Source of the DNA: Candidatus Woesearchaeota archaeon
Lineage (GTDB): Archaea; Nanobdellota; Nanobdellia; Woesearchaeales; BS150m-G63
Assembly (NCBI GenBank): GCA_019322735.1
Contig: JAHWIG010000011.1
Location: 1-17,936 of the forward strand
Direction of reading: 5' to 3'
Length of the DNA stretch: 17,936 bases
The translations under genes were made by a program, and so were the position numbers. The notes beneath the pieces are model-generated. The model had not been told where the DNA came from. It ran no database searches and saw only the letters and a list, made by a program, of their open reading frames with translations. Shown here one piece after another: positions 1 through 7,074 of the stretch (its first letter is position 1; the number at the start of each line of letters is the position of its first letter).

Positions 1-107
1 AGGGCCAAACAATAACTATCAAATTCCTTGATATCTCCTTCAAAACTCTTAAGTTTAAACGGAAATGCTCTTTTTCCATTATAGACTACAGGTTTTAATC
101 TTTTTTT
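1..107. repeat. Exact 107-base direct repeat, copy 1 (truncated by window edge)
   Basis: Every base of 1-107 matches 778-884 at a constant offset of 777. The match ends at a run of seven T (101-107): copy 1 continues with A at 108, copy 2 with C at 885. The left limit cannot be seen because the window begins inside the repeat. Copy 2 lies within the Rqc2-like gene (about codons 225-260), and copy 1 is a detached piece of the same coding sequence in the same orientation. Confidence 0.97.
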
Positions 108-220
108 AGGATATGTTCCACTATTGGTTTTCCACCCACTTCAAGTAATGGTTTTGGAGTATCCGATGTCAATGGGTACAGCCTAGTTGCATATCCTGCT
201 GCTAAAATTAATGCTTTCAT
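95..220 (-). pseudogene. 5' fragment of a sugar-phosphate nucleotidyltransferase, cut at the repeat junction
   Basis: Reading from the ATG at 220-218, the fragment starts [18 protein letters not shown] and continues through [17 protein letters not shown]. This is the N-terminal nucleotide-binding signature (AAGxxTRLxPLT, then PKPLLxVxGKP) of NDP-sugar pyrophosphorylases such as glucose-1-phosphate thymidylyltransferase or GlmU-N. The family is usually 230 residues or more. Here the match stops after about 38 codons at the A-tract joining it to the duplicated Rqc2-like sequence; the frame then reads KKD and stops at 97-95. The Rqc2-like frame is one base out of phase, so no fusion protein results. 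The promoter and ribosome site look intact, so the gene was functional before the break, or is intact in the genome and broken only in the assembly. It is a different gene from the nucleotidyltransferase at 5167-5865. Confidence 0.8.
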
Positions 221-227
221 GTATTAT

Positions 228-236
228 CCACCCACC
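228..236 (-). promoter_or_regulatory. Shine-Dalgarno-like site of the nucleotidyltransferase fragment
   Basis: The minus strand reads GGTGGGTGG seven bases before the ATG at 220. This fits an archaeal anti-SD-pairing GGTG core and supports that start. Confidence 0.5.
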
Positions 237-258
237 ATAGTAAGAAAACCACTATTTC

Positions 259-267
259 ATTTAAAAA
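259..267 (-). promoter_or_regulatory. TATA box for the nucleotidyltransferase fragment
   Basis: The minus strand reads TTTTTAAAT. A start of transcription about 26 bases downstream falls near 237 and gives a leader of roughly 17 bases that includes the GGTGGGTGG site. It is divergent from the 5S promoter. Confidence 0.5.
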
Positions 268-299
268 CTTTATCTTTTTTCTCCTCTAAAACCAAAACC

Positions 300-307
300 T
301 TTTTAAA
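300..307 (+). promoter_or_regulatory. TATA box of the 5S rRNA gene
   Basis: TTTTTAAA, preceded by the purine-rich BRE-like CCAAAACC, is centred about 26 bases before the predicted 5S 5' end at 329-330, the standard archaeal spacing. Confidence 0.6.
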
Positions 308-328
308 CCATTAAAAACTCGCTATTTA

Positions 329-441
329 TGGACGGTCATAGCTGCCTGGTTCACCTGTTCCCATTTCGAACACAGAAGTTAAGCAGGCACACGTTCTGAG
401 GTGTACTGTACTTTGTACGGGAAACTCAGAAAGCTGTCCAC
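329..441 (+). rRNA. rrf: 5S ribosomal RNA
   Basis: Conserved 5S cores are present: CCCATTTCGAACACAGAAGTTAAGC in the loop B/C region (361-385) and GGGAAACT near the end. The terminal helix closes as GGACGGU (330-336) with GCUGUCC (433-439), seven pairs including G-U pairs. At about 112 bases it is slightly short for an archaeal 5S (around 120). It stands alone with no 16S, 23S or tRNA beside it, as is common in archaea with dispersed rRNA genes. It has its own TATA box upstream and a T-tract downstream, and converges on the Rqc2-like gene. Ends are uncertain by 1-3 bases. Confidence 0.93.
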
Positions 442-448
442 TTTTTTT
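442..448 (+). terminator. T-tract terminator of 5S rRNA
   Basis: Seven consecutive T directly follow the closing stem of 5S. Archaeal RNA polymerase terminates at such tracts. Confidence 0.6.
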
Positions 449-494
449 AATTCTCTTAAAAAACATAGAGACGAATTTTTTAGTCTTTTTGCTT

Positions 495-1556
495 TTATAT
501 TTCTATCACAATCTTGCTTTCTTTCTCATTAATCTCTTTAATAATTTTATGGCCTTTTAATTTCTCCTTAATCTCTTTCCAACTATATTTCTTTCTTGCA
601 AGATTAATCTGTTTTAGAACATCTTCAATTAATTGATATTTATTATACATCAATTCTCCAATCTTAGTATTTTCCTCAATCTCTTTTGCCAATTTTTTAA
701 CACTTTTCTCCTGCTTTTCTACCATTATATCTATTTTAGTCTTTACATCAACATATTCCCGGAAATTTAAAGAATCTAGGGCCAAACAATAACTATCAAA
801 TTCCTTGATATCTCCTTCAAAACTCTTAAGTTTAAACGGAAATGCTCTTTTTCCATTATAGACTACAGGTTTTAATCTTTTTTTCAATAAAGATTTGAAA
901 GAATCAAATAATGTTTTGATTTCTTTTGCCATTACTTCTTTATCTTTTTCAACAATTCCAAAACAAACTTCTTCTGCATATATTCCCCCAAGACCGAAAT
1001 CAACAGCTAAAGTTTTAACAATACTATCTTTATTACTGCCTTCAATAATCTTTTTGAAATTTTCAAATAAAATCTTAGAGATATCTTCCCTTGTAGGGGG
1101 AAATTCATATTTCAATCCTTTCCTTATACTCCTACTGCTCCAATCTTGGCCTTCCAATGGAGAGATAATTGTATAATCTTCTTTACAAAGAATAATATTT
1201 CCCCTACTGAATAATTCAATTACTAATACATATTTTTCTTTTTTCTCAAAAAAAATCTCAATTATTCTCTCATATCCTTTTTGTCTTATCCCCCTAATTC
1301 TGGCATTATTCAGATATTTCCTTAAGAACGCACAATAACCCATTGGTTTACCCGGGGCTTTTATTCCTCCTTCAGTTAAGTAGAACAAACCAGGTAAAAT
1401 AATCTTTAATACTTTCTTACCCTGATTAGTCACATAAAACCTAAAGAAGAACTTTTTTTTGTTAATTTGATGGATTTTATCTACCCTACCACCCACCAAT
1501 AATTGTAACTCTTTAACAATATATTTCAGATCCAAAGAACTTAATTCTGGTTTCAT
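495..1556 (-). CDS. Rqc2/NEMF-like NFACT-N protein, lacking the NFACT-R domain
   Basis: The protein (353 residues) matches the N-terminal half of the archaeal Rqc2/NEMF (NFACT, formerly 'fibronectin-binding') family, which binds 60S/50S-peptidyl-tRNA complexes in ribosome quality control. Visible are the opening GGRVDKIHQ (22-30), the LRKYL...RIRGIRQKGYERII block near 78-100, and a lysine/glutamate-rich coiled-coil segment from about residue 270 to the end. Full-length homologues run to about 650 residues with NFACT-R after the coiled coil. Here the frame stops after KIVIEI, just where NFACT-R would follow, and bases 1-494 contain no such domain. It may be a split gene with NFACT-R elsewhere, or a degenerate one. 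Residues ~225-260 are those duplicated at 1-107. The start fits a TATA box 27 bases upstream. Confidence 0.82.
   Translation of the reverse strand: MKPELSSLDLKYIVKELQLLVGGRVDKIHQINKKKFFFRFYVTNQGKKVLKIILPGLFYLTEGGIKAPGKPMGYCAFLRKYLNNARIRGIRQKGYERIIEIFFEKKEKYVLVIELFSRGNIILCKEDYTIISPLEGQDWSSRSIRKGLKYEFPPTREDISKILFENFKKIIEGSNKDSIVKTLAVDFGLGGIYAEEVCFGIVEKDKEVMAKEIKTLFDSFKSLLKKRLKPVVYNGKRAFPFKLKSFEGDIKEFDSYCLALDSLNFREYVDVKTKIDIMVEKQEKSVKKLAKEIEENTKIGELMYNKYQLIEDVLKQINLARKKYSWKEIKEKLKGHKIIKEINEKESKIVIEI
778..884. repeat. Exact 107-base direct repeat, copy 2
   Basis: This is the native copy: it sits in frame inside the Rqc2-like coding sequence and is flanked by sequence that continues the protein on both sides. 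It is identical to 1-107. Confidence 0.97.
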
Positions 1557-1578
1557 AGTGCAAAATACAAGAAATAAG

Positions 1579-1587
1579 TATATAAAA
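1579..1587 (-). promoter_or_regulatory. TATA box of the Rqc2-like gene
   Basis: The minus strand reads TTTTATATA, starting directly after the stop codon of the HAD-GlmR gene and centred 27 bases before the ATG at 1556. This predicts a leaderless transcript and expression separate from the genes upstream. Confidence 0.6.
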
Positions 1588-3261
1588 TTATGCTAAATCA
1601 ATAAGAATCTTAGCTATCTTATCAGAATCATGCCTCAATAGATTCCTCTTATTCCACAGCACTTCAATCTCTTTAATATCCTCAACAATATCTGCCTTTA
1701 TCTTCTTAGCCTTAAATTTATCCATCTCATTGTCATCTATCTTTACAATAGGGGAATGTTCTTTTTCATAAACCCTTAACAGATCTTTTGGAGGAATCTT
1801 AGTATTCAAAATAATATAATCCAGAACATCATTCCCAAGATAATTAACAATTTCTTTGACATGATCAGAAGCAGTAAAACCATATGTTTGGCTTGGTTGA
1901 ACCATAATATTGCATACATAAACTTTCTTGGCTTTACTCTTAACAACAGCATTCTTTATGCCAGTAATCAGTAGATTTGAGATTACACTTGTAAATAATC
2001 CACCAGGACCAAGAACAATAATATCTGCATCCAATATGGCATCAACAGCCTCTTTACAAACCTTAACTTTCTTACTTAAAAAAACCCGTTTTATTTTGGG
2101 CCTTAAATGTACTTTATCATTATGCCTATCAATAATATTATCCTCTTCCTCAATAATATTTCCATCCATAAATTCTGCATTTATATGTACGTTTTCATGA
2201 GAACTAGGTAATACCTTACCTTTTATATTAAGTATTTTTCCAACTTCATGGATTGCTTTCTCAAAGCTTCCAGTAACCTTAGTCAATGCAGTTATTAAAA
2301 GATTACCAAAAGAATGGCCTTCTAAACTCCCATTGGAAAACCTATACTGAAACATATCTGCCATTAGTTTTTCTGCATCCGACAATGCAACCAAACAATT
2401 CCTGATATCTCCTGGTGGAGCAATATCAAAATCCTTTCTCAGCATTCCAGAGCTTCTTCCAGAATCAGTAACAGCAACGACGGCCGTCAAATTCTTTGTG
2501 TATTTCTTTAATCCTTCCAATAGAGAAGGCAACCCAGTACCCCCACCTAACACAACTATCTTTGGCTCTTTCATCCTAATTAATTTATGCAGAACATCAT
2601 GTAATTCCTCAATTTTTTGTATCCTAAAATCAGGGGTCTCCAATCCCTTTACAGGAACTAATGTACTATACATACCATGCATCATCTGGACAGTTATCAT
2701 TCCCAACATATTTCCAATTCTTATTTCTGAAAAGATTCTATCACCGACTATAATTATCTCATTTGGATTTAATTTAAAATTTCTTGCAGCTGCCAAAAAC
2801 CTATCTTCTTTAGATAATTTCTCACTTAAGTCATCAATTAATATTAAATCAAAACTATTTTTTAAACCGAGAATATCTATCTTTTTCTCTTGCCTCTCTC
2901 TTATCCCACTAGTAACTAAGATAATCTTATAATTCTCCCTTAGGTTACTTAATGTTTCTTTAACATTTGGAAATAAATTAATTTCTTCAATTTCTTCAGA
3001 ACTATTATATTCATTTATTCCTGCATTCACTATTTTCTCCTTATGATCCCCATAAAATTCTGCGACTTGGTCAAAAACATTTATCTTTGGCCCTTTTTTA
3101 TCAATCAAATAATTTATTTTATTATAAGCATCTTTCTCAGAACACTTTAGACCAACTTTAACCATCGCTTTTGCAGCCCTTTTTCTAGCAGAATCAACTA
3201 ATGTGTTTGTACAATCAAATAATGTATCGTCCAAATCAAATATAATTGCTTTTATTTTCAT
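1588..3261 (-). CDS. HAD phosphatase fused to a YvcK/GlmR-type CofD-fold protein
   Basis: Two domains lie in one 557-residue chain. Residues 1-~225 are a HAD hydrolase: DLDDT (9-13) with nucleophile D9 and D11, motif II VTSG (S118), a motif III lysine near 151, and motif IV VGDRIFSEI (172-180), where the usual second aspartate is E179. Residues ~232-557 are a CofD/YvcK fold: GGGTG (239-243), TDSGRSSG (265-272), PPGDIRNCLVAL (282-293), GHSFGN (315-320), GPGGLFTSV (418-426) and a TASDHV segment. The PPGDIRNC and TASDHV blocks fit the YvcK/GlmR branch rather than F420-synthesis CofD. In Bacillus, YvcK/GlmR binds UDP-GlcNAc and stimulates GlmS; here glmS is the next gene upstream, 107 bases away. 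The HAD substrate is unknown. The last codon directly precedes the promoter of the next gene. Confidence 0.88.
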   Translation of the reverse strand: MKIKAIIFDLDDTLFDCTNTLVDSARKRAAKAMVKVGLKCSEKDAYNKINYLIDKKGPKINVFDQVAEFYGDHKEKIVNAGINEYNSSEEIEEINLFPNVKETLSNLRENYKIILVTSGIRERQEKKIDILGLKNSFDLILIDDLSEKLSKEDRFLAAARNFKLNPNEIIIVGDRIFSEIRIGNMLGMITVQMMHGMYSTLVPVKGLETPDFRIQKIEELHDVLHKLIRMKEPKIVVLGGGTGLPSLLEGLKKYTKNLTAVVAVTDSGRSSGMLRKDFDIAPPGDIRNCLVALSDAEKLMADMFQYRFSNGSLEGHSFGNLLITALTKVTGSFEKAIHEVGKILNIKGKVLPSSHENVHINAEFMDGNIIEEEDNIIDRHNDKVHLRPKIKRVFLSKKVKVCKEAVDAILDADIIVLGPGGLFTSVISNLLITGIKNAVVKSKAKKVYVCNIMVQPSQTYGFTASDHVKEIVNYLGNDVLDYIILNTKIPPKDLLRVYEKEHSPIVKIDDNEMDKFKAKKIKADIVEDIKEIEVLWNKRNLLRHDSDKIAKILIDLA

Positions 3262-3279
3262 TTTTTATTTTTTTCTTAA

Positions 3280-3320
3280 AAAATGAAAACTTGAGTACGG
3301 AGTCTCCTTGTTTTCATTTT
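3280..3320 (-). promoter_or_regulatory. Stem-loop with a tiny ORF between glmS and the HAD-GlmR gene
   Basis: An 11-base perfect inverted repeat (AAAATGAAAAC at 3280-3290, GTTTTCATTTT at 3310-3320) encloses 19 bases. On the minus strand it follows glmS and precedes the HAD-GlmR start at 3261, and its 3' arm runs into a T-stretch, so it could end glmS transcripts. The minus strand also holds a 13-codon ORF (3317-3276, starting MKTRR, with three Arg codons among codons 4-7) ending 14 bases before the HAD-GlmR ATG. Leader peptide, terminator and chance are all possible. Confidence 0.4.
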
Positions 3321-3368
3321 GCAAACGTTTTTATGAGCAAAAATTTAAGAGATTACTTTTAATGTTTT

Positions 3369-5165
3369 TCACTCAACAGTAACTGATTTTGCCAAATTCC
3401 TTGGTTTATCAATATCACACCCTCTTAAATCTGCAATATAATACGCCAATAACTGTAATGGAACGACAGTCAAAAAAGGTAAGATGAAATCATCTGCTTT
3501 TGGAACATAAAGAACATGATCCACCTTATTCTTAATTACTTTGTCTCCCTCATTAGCAATTGCAATAATCTTCCCCTTTCTTGATTTCACTTCCTCGATA
3601 TTTGCCACTATCTTTTCATAAGTTTTATCCTTTACTGCAATAAATACAACGGGCATATCTTTATCAATCAAGGCAATTGGCCCATGTTTCATCTCTGCAG
3701 CAGGATATCCTTCAGCATGAACATAAGATACTTCTTTCAATTTCAATGCACCTTCTAAAGCAATAGGAAAATTCAATCCCCTTCCAAGATATAATGCATT
3801 TCTATCTCTAAAATATGACTTAGCAATATCTTTCACATCCTCTGCTTTATTCAAAATATGTTCTATCTGTTTTGGAACCCCTTTCAATAATCTAATTTTC
3901 TCTTCAATTTCATTTTTTGTCAATTTATTATTATATCCTGCTAAGAATAATGAAAATAAATACAGAACACTTAGTTGTGTTGTAAATGCCTTTGTTGATG
4001 CAACACCAATCTCTGGCCCTGCCCTTGTATACACCACCAAATCAGACAGTCTAGTCAATGTGCTTCCAAAAACATTGCAGATGGAAAATATGAATGCCTT
4101 TTTTTTCTTTGCTTCTTTTACTGCTGCATTGGTATCTGCCGTCTCTCCACTCTGACTAATCGCAATAACCAAAGTATCTTTATCAATTACAGGGTCCCTA
4201 TATCTAAATTCAGACGCATATTCAACTTCAACAGGAATATGTAAAAATTTCTCAATTATATATTCTCCAACTAATCCAGCATGCCAACTTGTTCCACATG
4301 CAACAATTATTATCCTATTAAGTTTAGAAATAATTTTTTCTGGTATATTGAAACTTAATCCACCCCCAATTAATTCATTGATGGTCTTTTCTATTGCTTT
4401 CGGTTGCTCATATATCTCTTTTAACATAAAATGAGGAAACTCCCCTTTATCTGATTCATTAAAGTCTATATTAACCTTTATTGGTTTCTTATTTACTTTC
4501 TTATTGGTCTTAAAATTAACAATTTCAAGATCAGAATTAAAAATAGCGGCCTCATTATCTTCCATAAAAACAACTTCATTTGTATGCTTTAATAATGCTA
4601 AAAGATCTGATGCCAAGAAAAACTCTCCATTTTTTATTCCTAAAACCAAAGGGGATCCTTTTCTTACTGCAATAATTTTTTTCTCCTTGTTATTGACAAC
4701 CATCAATGCAAAACTCCCTTCTAAGTCTCTTGCGGCCATTAAAACAGAATCCCTATAATTATTATTTTTCAAATATTCCTCAATAAGGTGAGCAATGACT
4801 TCAGTATCAGTTTCTGATTTAAAATTATGACCTTTTAATTTACTTTTAATCTCTTCATGATTTTCAATAATTCCATTATGAACAACTGCTATCTTCTTAT
4901 CACAACTTAAATGTGGGTGGGCATTTTTATATGAAGGCTCTCCATGGGTGCTCCACCTGGTATGCCCTATAGAAACCCGGCTATCGTTTCCTTCAAAATT
5001 AATCCACGTACCAATCTTTCCTACTTTTTTTACAACAGATATCCCTTCATCAGTCAAAGATGCAATGCCCCAAGAATCATAACCCCTATATTCTAAGTCT
5101 TTAAGGCCTGTAAATACTATCGAAAAAGAATCCCCTGTTCCTTTATAACCAAAAATGCCGCACAT
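3369..5165 (-). CDS. glmS: Glutamine-fructose-6-phosphate aminotransferase (isomerizing)
   Basis: GlmS makes glucosamine-6-phosphate from fructose-6-phosphate and glutamine, the committed step to UDP-GlcNAc. The 598-residue protein is complete. The N-terminal glutaminase has Cys2 as nucleophile after Met removal, GHTRW (67-71), HNG (96-98) and SETDTE (117-122). The first SIS domain carries CGTS (290-293) and SQSGETADT (337-345). The second has LGRG (460-463), the EGYPAAEMKHGP region (485-496), and the conserved C-terminal KPRNLAKSVTVE. Its ATG is one base after the stop of the nucleotidyltransferase upstream, so the two share a transcript. The start is fixed because MCGIFGY must be the N-terminus for catalysis. 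No glmS ribozyme is expected or seen. Confidence 0.97.
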   Translation of the reverse strand: MCGIFGYKGTGDSFSIVFTGLKDLEYRGYDSWGIASLTDEGISVVKKVGKIGTWINFEGNDSRVSIGHTRWSTHGEPSYKNAHPHLSCDKKIAVVHNGIIENHEEIKSKLKGHNFKSETDTEVIAHLIEEYLKNNNYRDSVLMAARDLEGSFALMVVNNKEKKIIAVRKGSPLVLGIKNGEFFLASDLLALLKHTNEVVFMEDNEAAIFNSDLEIVNFKTNKKVNKKPIKVNIDFNESDKGEFPHFMLKEIYEQPKAIEKTINELIGGGLSFNIPEKIISKLNRIIIVACGTSWHAGLVGEYIIEKFLHIPVEVEYASEFRYRDPVIDKDTLVIAISQSGETADTNAAVKEAKKKKAFIFSICNVFGSTLTRLSDLVVYTRAGPEIGVASTKAFTTQLSVLYLFSLFLAGYNNKLTKNEIEEKIRLLKGVPKQIEHILNKAEDVKDIAKSYFRDRNALYLGRGLNFPIALEGALKLKEVSYVHAEGYPAAEMKHGPIALIDKDMPVVFIAVKDKTYEKIVANIEEVKSRKGKIIAIANEGDKVIKNKVDHVLYVPKADDFILPFLTVVPLQLLAYYIADLRGCDIDKPRNLAKSVTVE

Positions 5166-5166
5166 C

Positions 5167-5865
5167 TTATCTCTTGTTTTTCAGAAATTGTTCTATTTTA
5201 GGTATATCATCTAAATTTCCAAGATCCAGCCAATAATCTTTCAGAGTTACAACCTTAACTTTTCCCTGTTCCGCCAATAGAGAAATAGCATCAGTTAACT
5301 CATATTCTCCCCTTTTAGATTTCTTAATATTATCCAGCGCATCAAATATCTCGCTTGTAAATTTATACAGACCAACATTAATCAAATTACCGACAAAACT
5401 CTTTGGCTTTTCAACAATCTTTTTTAATAATCCTTTTTTTTCAATCAAAACACCATATTTTCCAGGCATTGGATGCTCCATTCCAGAAATATAGCAAAAC
5501 TTATTGGTCCCCTTAATCGCACTTAAATCTCTCACAGACCAAAGATTATCCCCGCATATAACCACAAAATTATTATCCTTAACAAAACCCTTAACCTGTT
5601 TAAGTGCGTGTCCTGTGCCCAACCTTTTCTTTTGAGAAATCAATTTTGCCTTAAAACCAAACTCATTCAGAAACTCTTTAATATTTTCTTTTTTATAACC
5701 AACAATTATGGCAATATCATCATAGCCAGCTTTCAAAACATTTTTCATAACATAATATAGAAAAGGCTTTTCATTAATATTGATTAATACCTTTGGTACA
5801 TACCTAGTTAAAGGCATCATTCTAATACCCTTCCCTGCAGCCATTATCACTATCTTCTTAACCAT
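5167..5865 (-). CDS. Sugar-phosphate nucleotidyltransferase (GlmU-N/RfbA-like), single domain
   Basis: The 232-residue protein transfers a nucleotidyl group to a sugar-1-phosphate. It shows AAGKGIRMMPLT (9-20), the PKVLINI-EKP sugar-loop region, LGTGHAL (82-88), the metal-binding GDN (105-107), EKP (152-154), the GNLINVGLY strand (159-167), GEYELTD near 186 and the closing YWLDLGN. It ends without a left-handed beta-helix acyltransferase domain, unlike bifunctional GlmU. Because glmS follows by one base, uridylyl transfer in UDP-GlcNAc synthesis is likely, but the exact sugar cannot be read. An upstream in-frame ATG at 6015 would add 50 hydrophobic residues encoded by AT-rich intergenic DNA. 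I chose 5865 because the family motif begins at once and a TATA box lies 26 bases before it. Confidence 0.88.
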   Translation of the reverse strand: MVKKIVIMAAGKGIRMMPLTRYVPKVLININEKPFLYYVMKNVLKAGYDDIAIIVGYKKENIKEFLNEFGFKAKLISQKKRLGTGHALKQVKGFVKDNNFVVICGDNLWSVRDLSAIKGTNKFCYISGMEHPMPGKYGVLIEKKGLLKKIVEKPKSFVGNLINVGLYKFTSEIFDALDNIKKSKRGEYELTDAISLLAEQGKVKVVTLKDYWLDLGNLDDIPKIEQFLKNKR

Positions 5866-5886
5866 GAGAAATAAGAAAACAATTTG

Positions 5887-5895
5887 CTTTAAATA
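5887..5895 (-). promoter_or_regulatory. TATA box of the nucleotidyltransferase-glmS transcript
   Basis: The minus strand reads TATTTAAAG, centred 26 bases before the ATG at 5865. It predicts a leaderless mRNA and decides against the longer upstream start. Confidence 0.55.
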
Positions 5896-6104
5896 GTTAA
5901 TTAACAATAAAATTATAATAAAAAAATAAATATTGGAGAAAACTGGATATAATAAAGAAATAAGCCTTAAAAAAACCCCTTTAAGAAAATTAAGAAGAAT
6001 TAGATAAAAAGACACATATCAAAAGGTAAACAGAGAAAGAACAAGTATGTGAATTATATAAAACTATAAGAATATTATAAAAAAGTTTATAATAAAAAGC
6101 AAAA

Positions 6105-6113
6105 CTTATAAAT
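6105..6113 (+). promoter_or_regulatory. TATA box of the winged-helix regulator
   Basis: CTTATAAAT is centred 26 bases before the ATG at 6135, predicting a leaderless transcript. The 269-base space from 5866 to 6134 is a divergent promoter region and holds nothing else recognised. Confidence 0.6.
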
Positions 6114-6134
6114 CCTGAATTATCCACAATAAAA

Positions 6135-7073
6135 ATGCAAAAGAACTACATAGTAAAGGAAAAAGATAATCGATTAGTTTATGACTCTGCATTTATATTC
6201 CAAAATCCATCAGCCATTGGCCTAATAGACCATCCAATAAGAATAAAACTGCTTGAACTTCTTTCCAAAGAACCCATGTATCCAGCTCAATTAGCAAGGA
6301 AACTAAAGATGCATGAACAAAAAATATACTATCACATAAAGCAGCTTCTCAACTCTGGAATCCTTGAGATGGTGGAAAAAAAAGAGATTAGGGGCACAGT
6401 TGCAAAGAAATACAAACCAAAGGAGATGAACTTTGTCATATCATTAAGTAATGACTGGAAAGATATTGATAACCTCCTCAAAGAAGAGCAAGATAAAGAA
6501 CTAAATCAATTCCTCAACCCATTCATAAAAAATAATAAGATAAACTGTAATATAGTAGTTGGCAGTCCAGATCCGCATGGACCTGAAAAAGCCAGAGCAA
6601 GGGATGGCCATTATGCAATTGATCTCGCACTATTCCTCGGCAATTATGGAACATTATCAAAGAAATTCAGCACAATTCTGGATGTTGACATTGCAACAAA
6701 AAAGAAGAACAATCTAATTCTGGTTGGTGGGCCAGTAACAAATTTGATAGTTTCAAAGGTAAATGACATGTTACCAATAAAATTCAGCGAAAAAAAACCA
6801 TATGGAATTATTTCAGAAAGAACAGGAAAAAACTATACAGATGAATCTTGCGGATTCATAGCACGCATACCAAATCCATATAATCCTGAAAACAATATTC
6901 TTGTTCTGGCTGGAATCCGTTACCTAGGAACAAAATCAGCAGTAATAGCATTAACAAGGCATCATAAATTAATAACCCAACACTTTTCTAATCAAAAAAC
7001 ATTTGGTTGTATTGTCCAGGGATTTGATCTTGATGGGGACGGAAAGATAGACAGCGTAGAACTTCTTGAGTAA
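6135..7073 (+). CDS. ArsR-like winged-helix protein with S-layer-type C-terminal domain and EF-hand-like loop
   Basis: Residues ~25-95 form a winged helix of the ArsR type: IDHPIRIKLLELL, then PAQLARKLKMHEQKIYYHIK as the recognition region, then a basic wing. A linker (~95-130) leads to a C-terminal domain resembling the C-terminal domain of archaeal S-layer proteins: NIVVGSPDPHGPEKARARDG, LILVGGPVTN, and FGCIVQGFDLDGDGKID. The last 15 residues include a complete 12-residue EF-hand-like loop (D298, D300, D302, G303, I305, D306, E309). No signal peptide or membrane segment is present, so it is cytosolic, probably a DNA-binding regulator whose C-terminal domain senses a ligand, perhaps calcium. 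Targets are unknown. A tRNA gene begins one base after its stop. Confidence 0.75.
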   Translation: MQKNYIVKEKDNRLVYDSAFIFQNPSAIGLIDHPIRIKLLELLSKEPMYPAQLARKLKMHEQKIYYHIKQLLNSGILEMVEKKEIRGTVAKKYKPKEMNFVISLSNDWKDIDNLLKEEQDKELNQFLNPFIKNNKINCNIVVGSPDPHGPEKARARDGHYAIDLALFLGNYGTLSKKFSTILDVDIATKKKNNLILVGGPVTNLIVSKVNDMLPIKFSEKKPYGIISERTGKNYTDESCGFIARIPNPYNPENNILVLAGIRYLGTKSAVIALTRHHKLITQHFSNQKTFGCIVQGFDLDGDGKIDSVELLE

Positions 7074-7074
7074 T

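Noticed and set aside
1..220. In-frame fusion of the nucleotidyltransferase N-terminus to the duplicated Rqc2-like segment
   Set aside because: I translated across the A7 tract: the frame reads KKD then TAA, one base out of phase with the Rqc2-like frame, so no fusion protein is encoded.
2498..2932. 144-residue open frame on the plus strand
   Set aside because: It is antisense to the HAD part of the HAD-GlmR gene, has no family motif and no promoter; a shadow of an AT-rich coding region.
3369..3520. glmS-type ribozyme
   Set aside because: That element lies 5' of bacterial glmS; here the glmS start is one base after the previous gene, leaving no room.
5866..6015. A 50-residue hydrophobic N-terminal extension of the nucleotidyltransferase (possible signal anchor)
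   Set aside because: It is translated AT-rich promoter DNA; the family motif begins right after the Met at 5865, which has a TATA box at leaderless distance.
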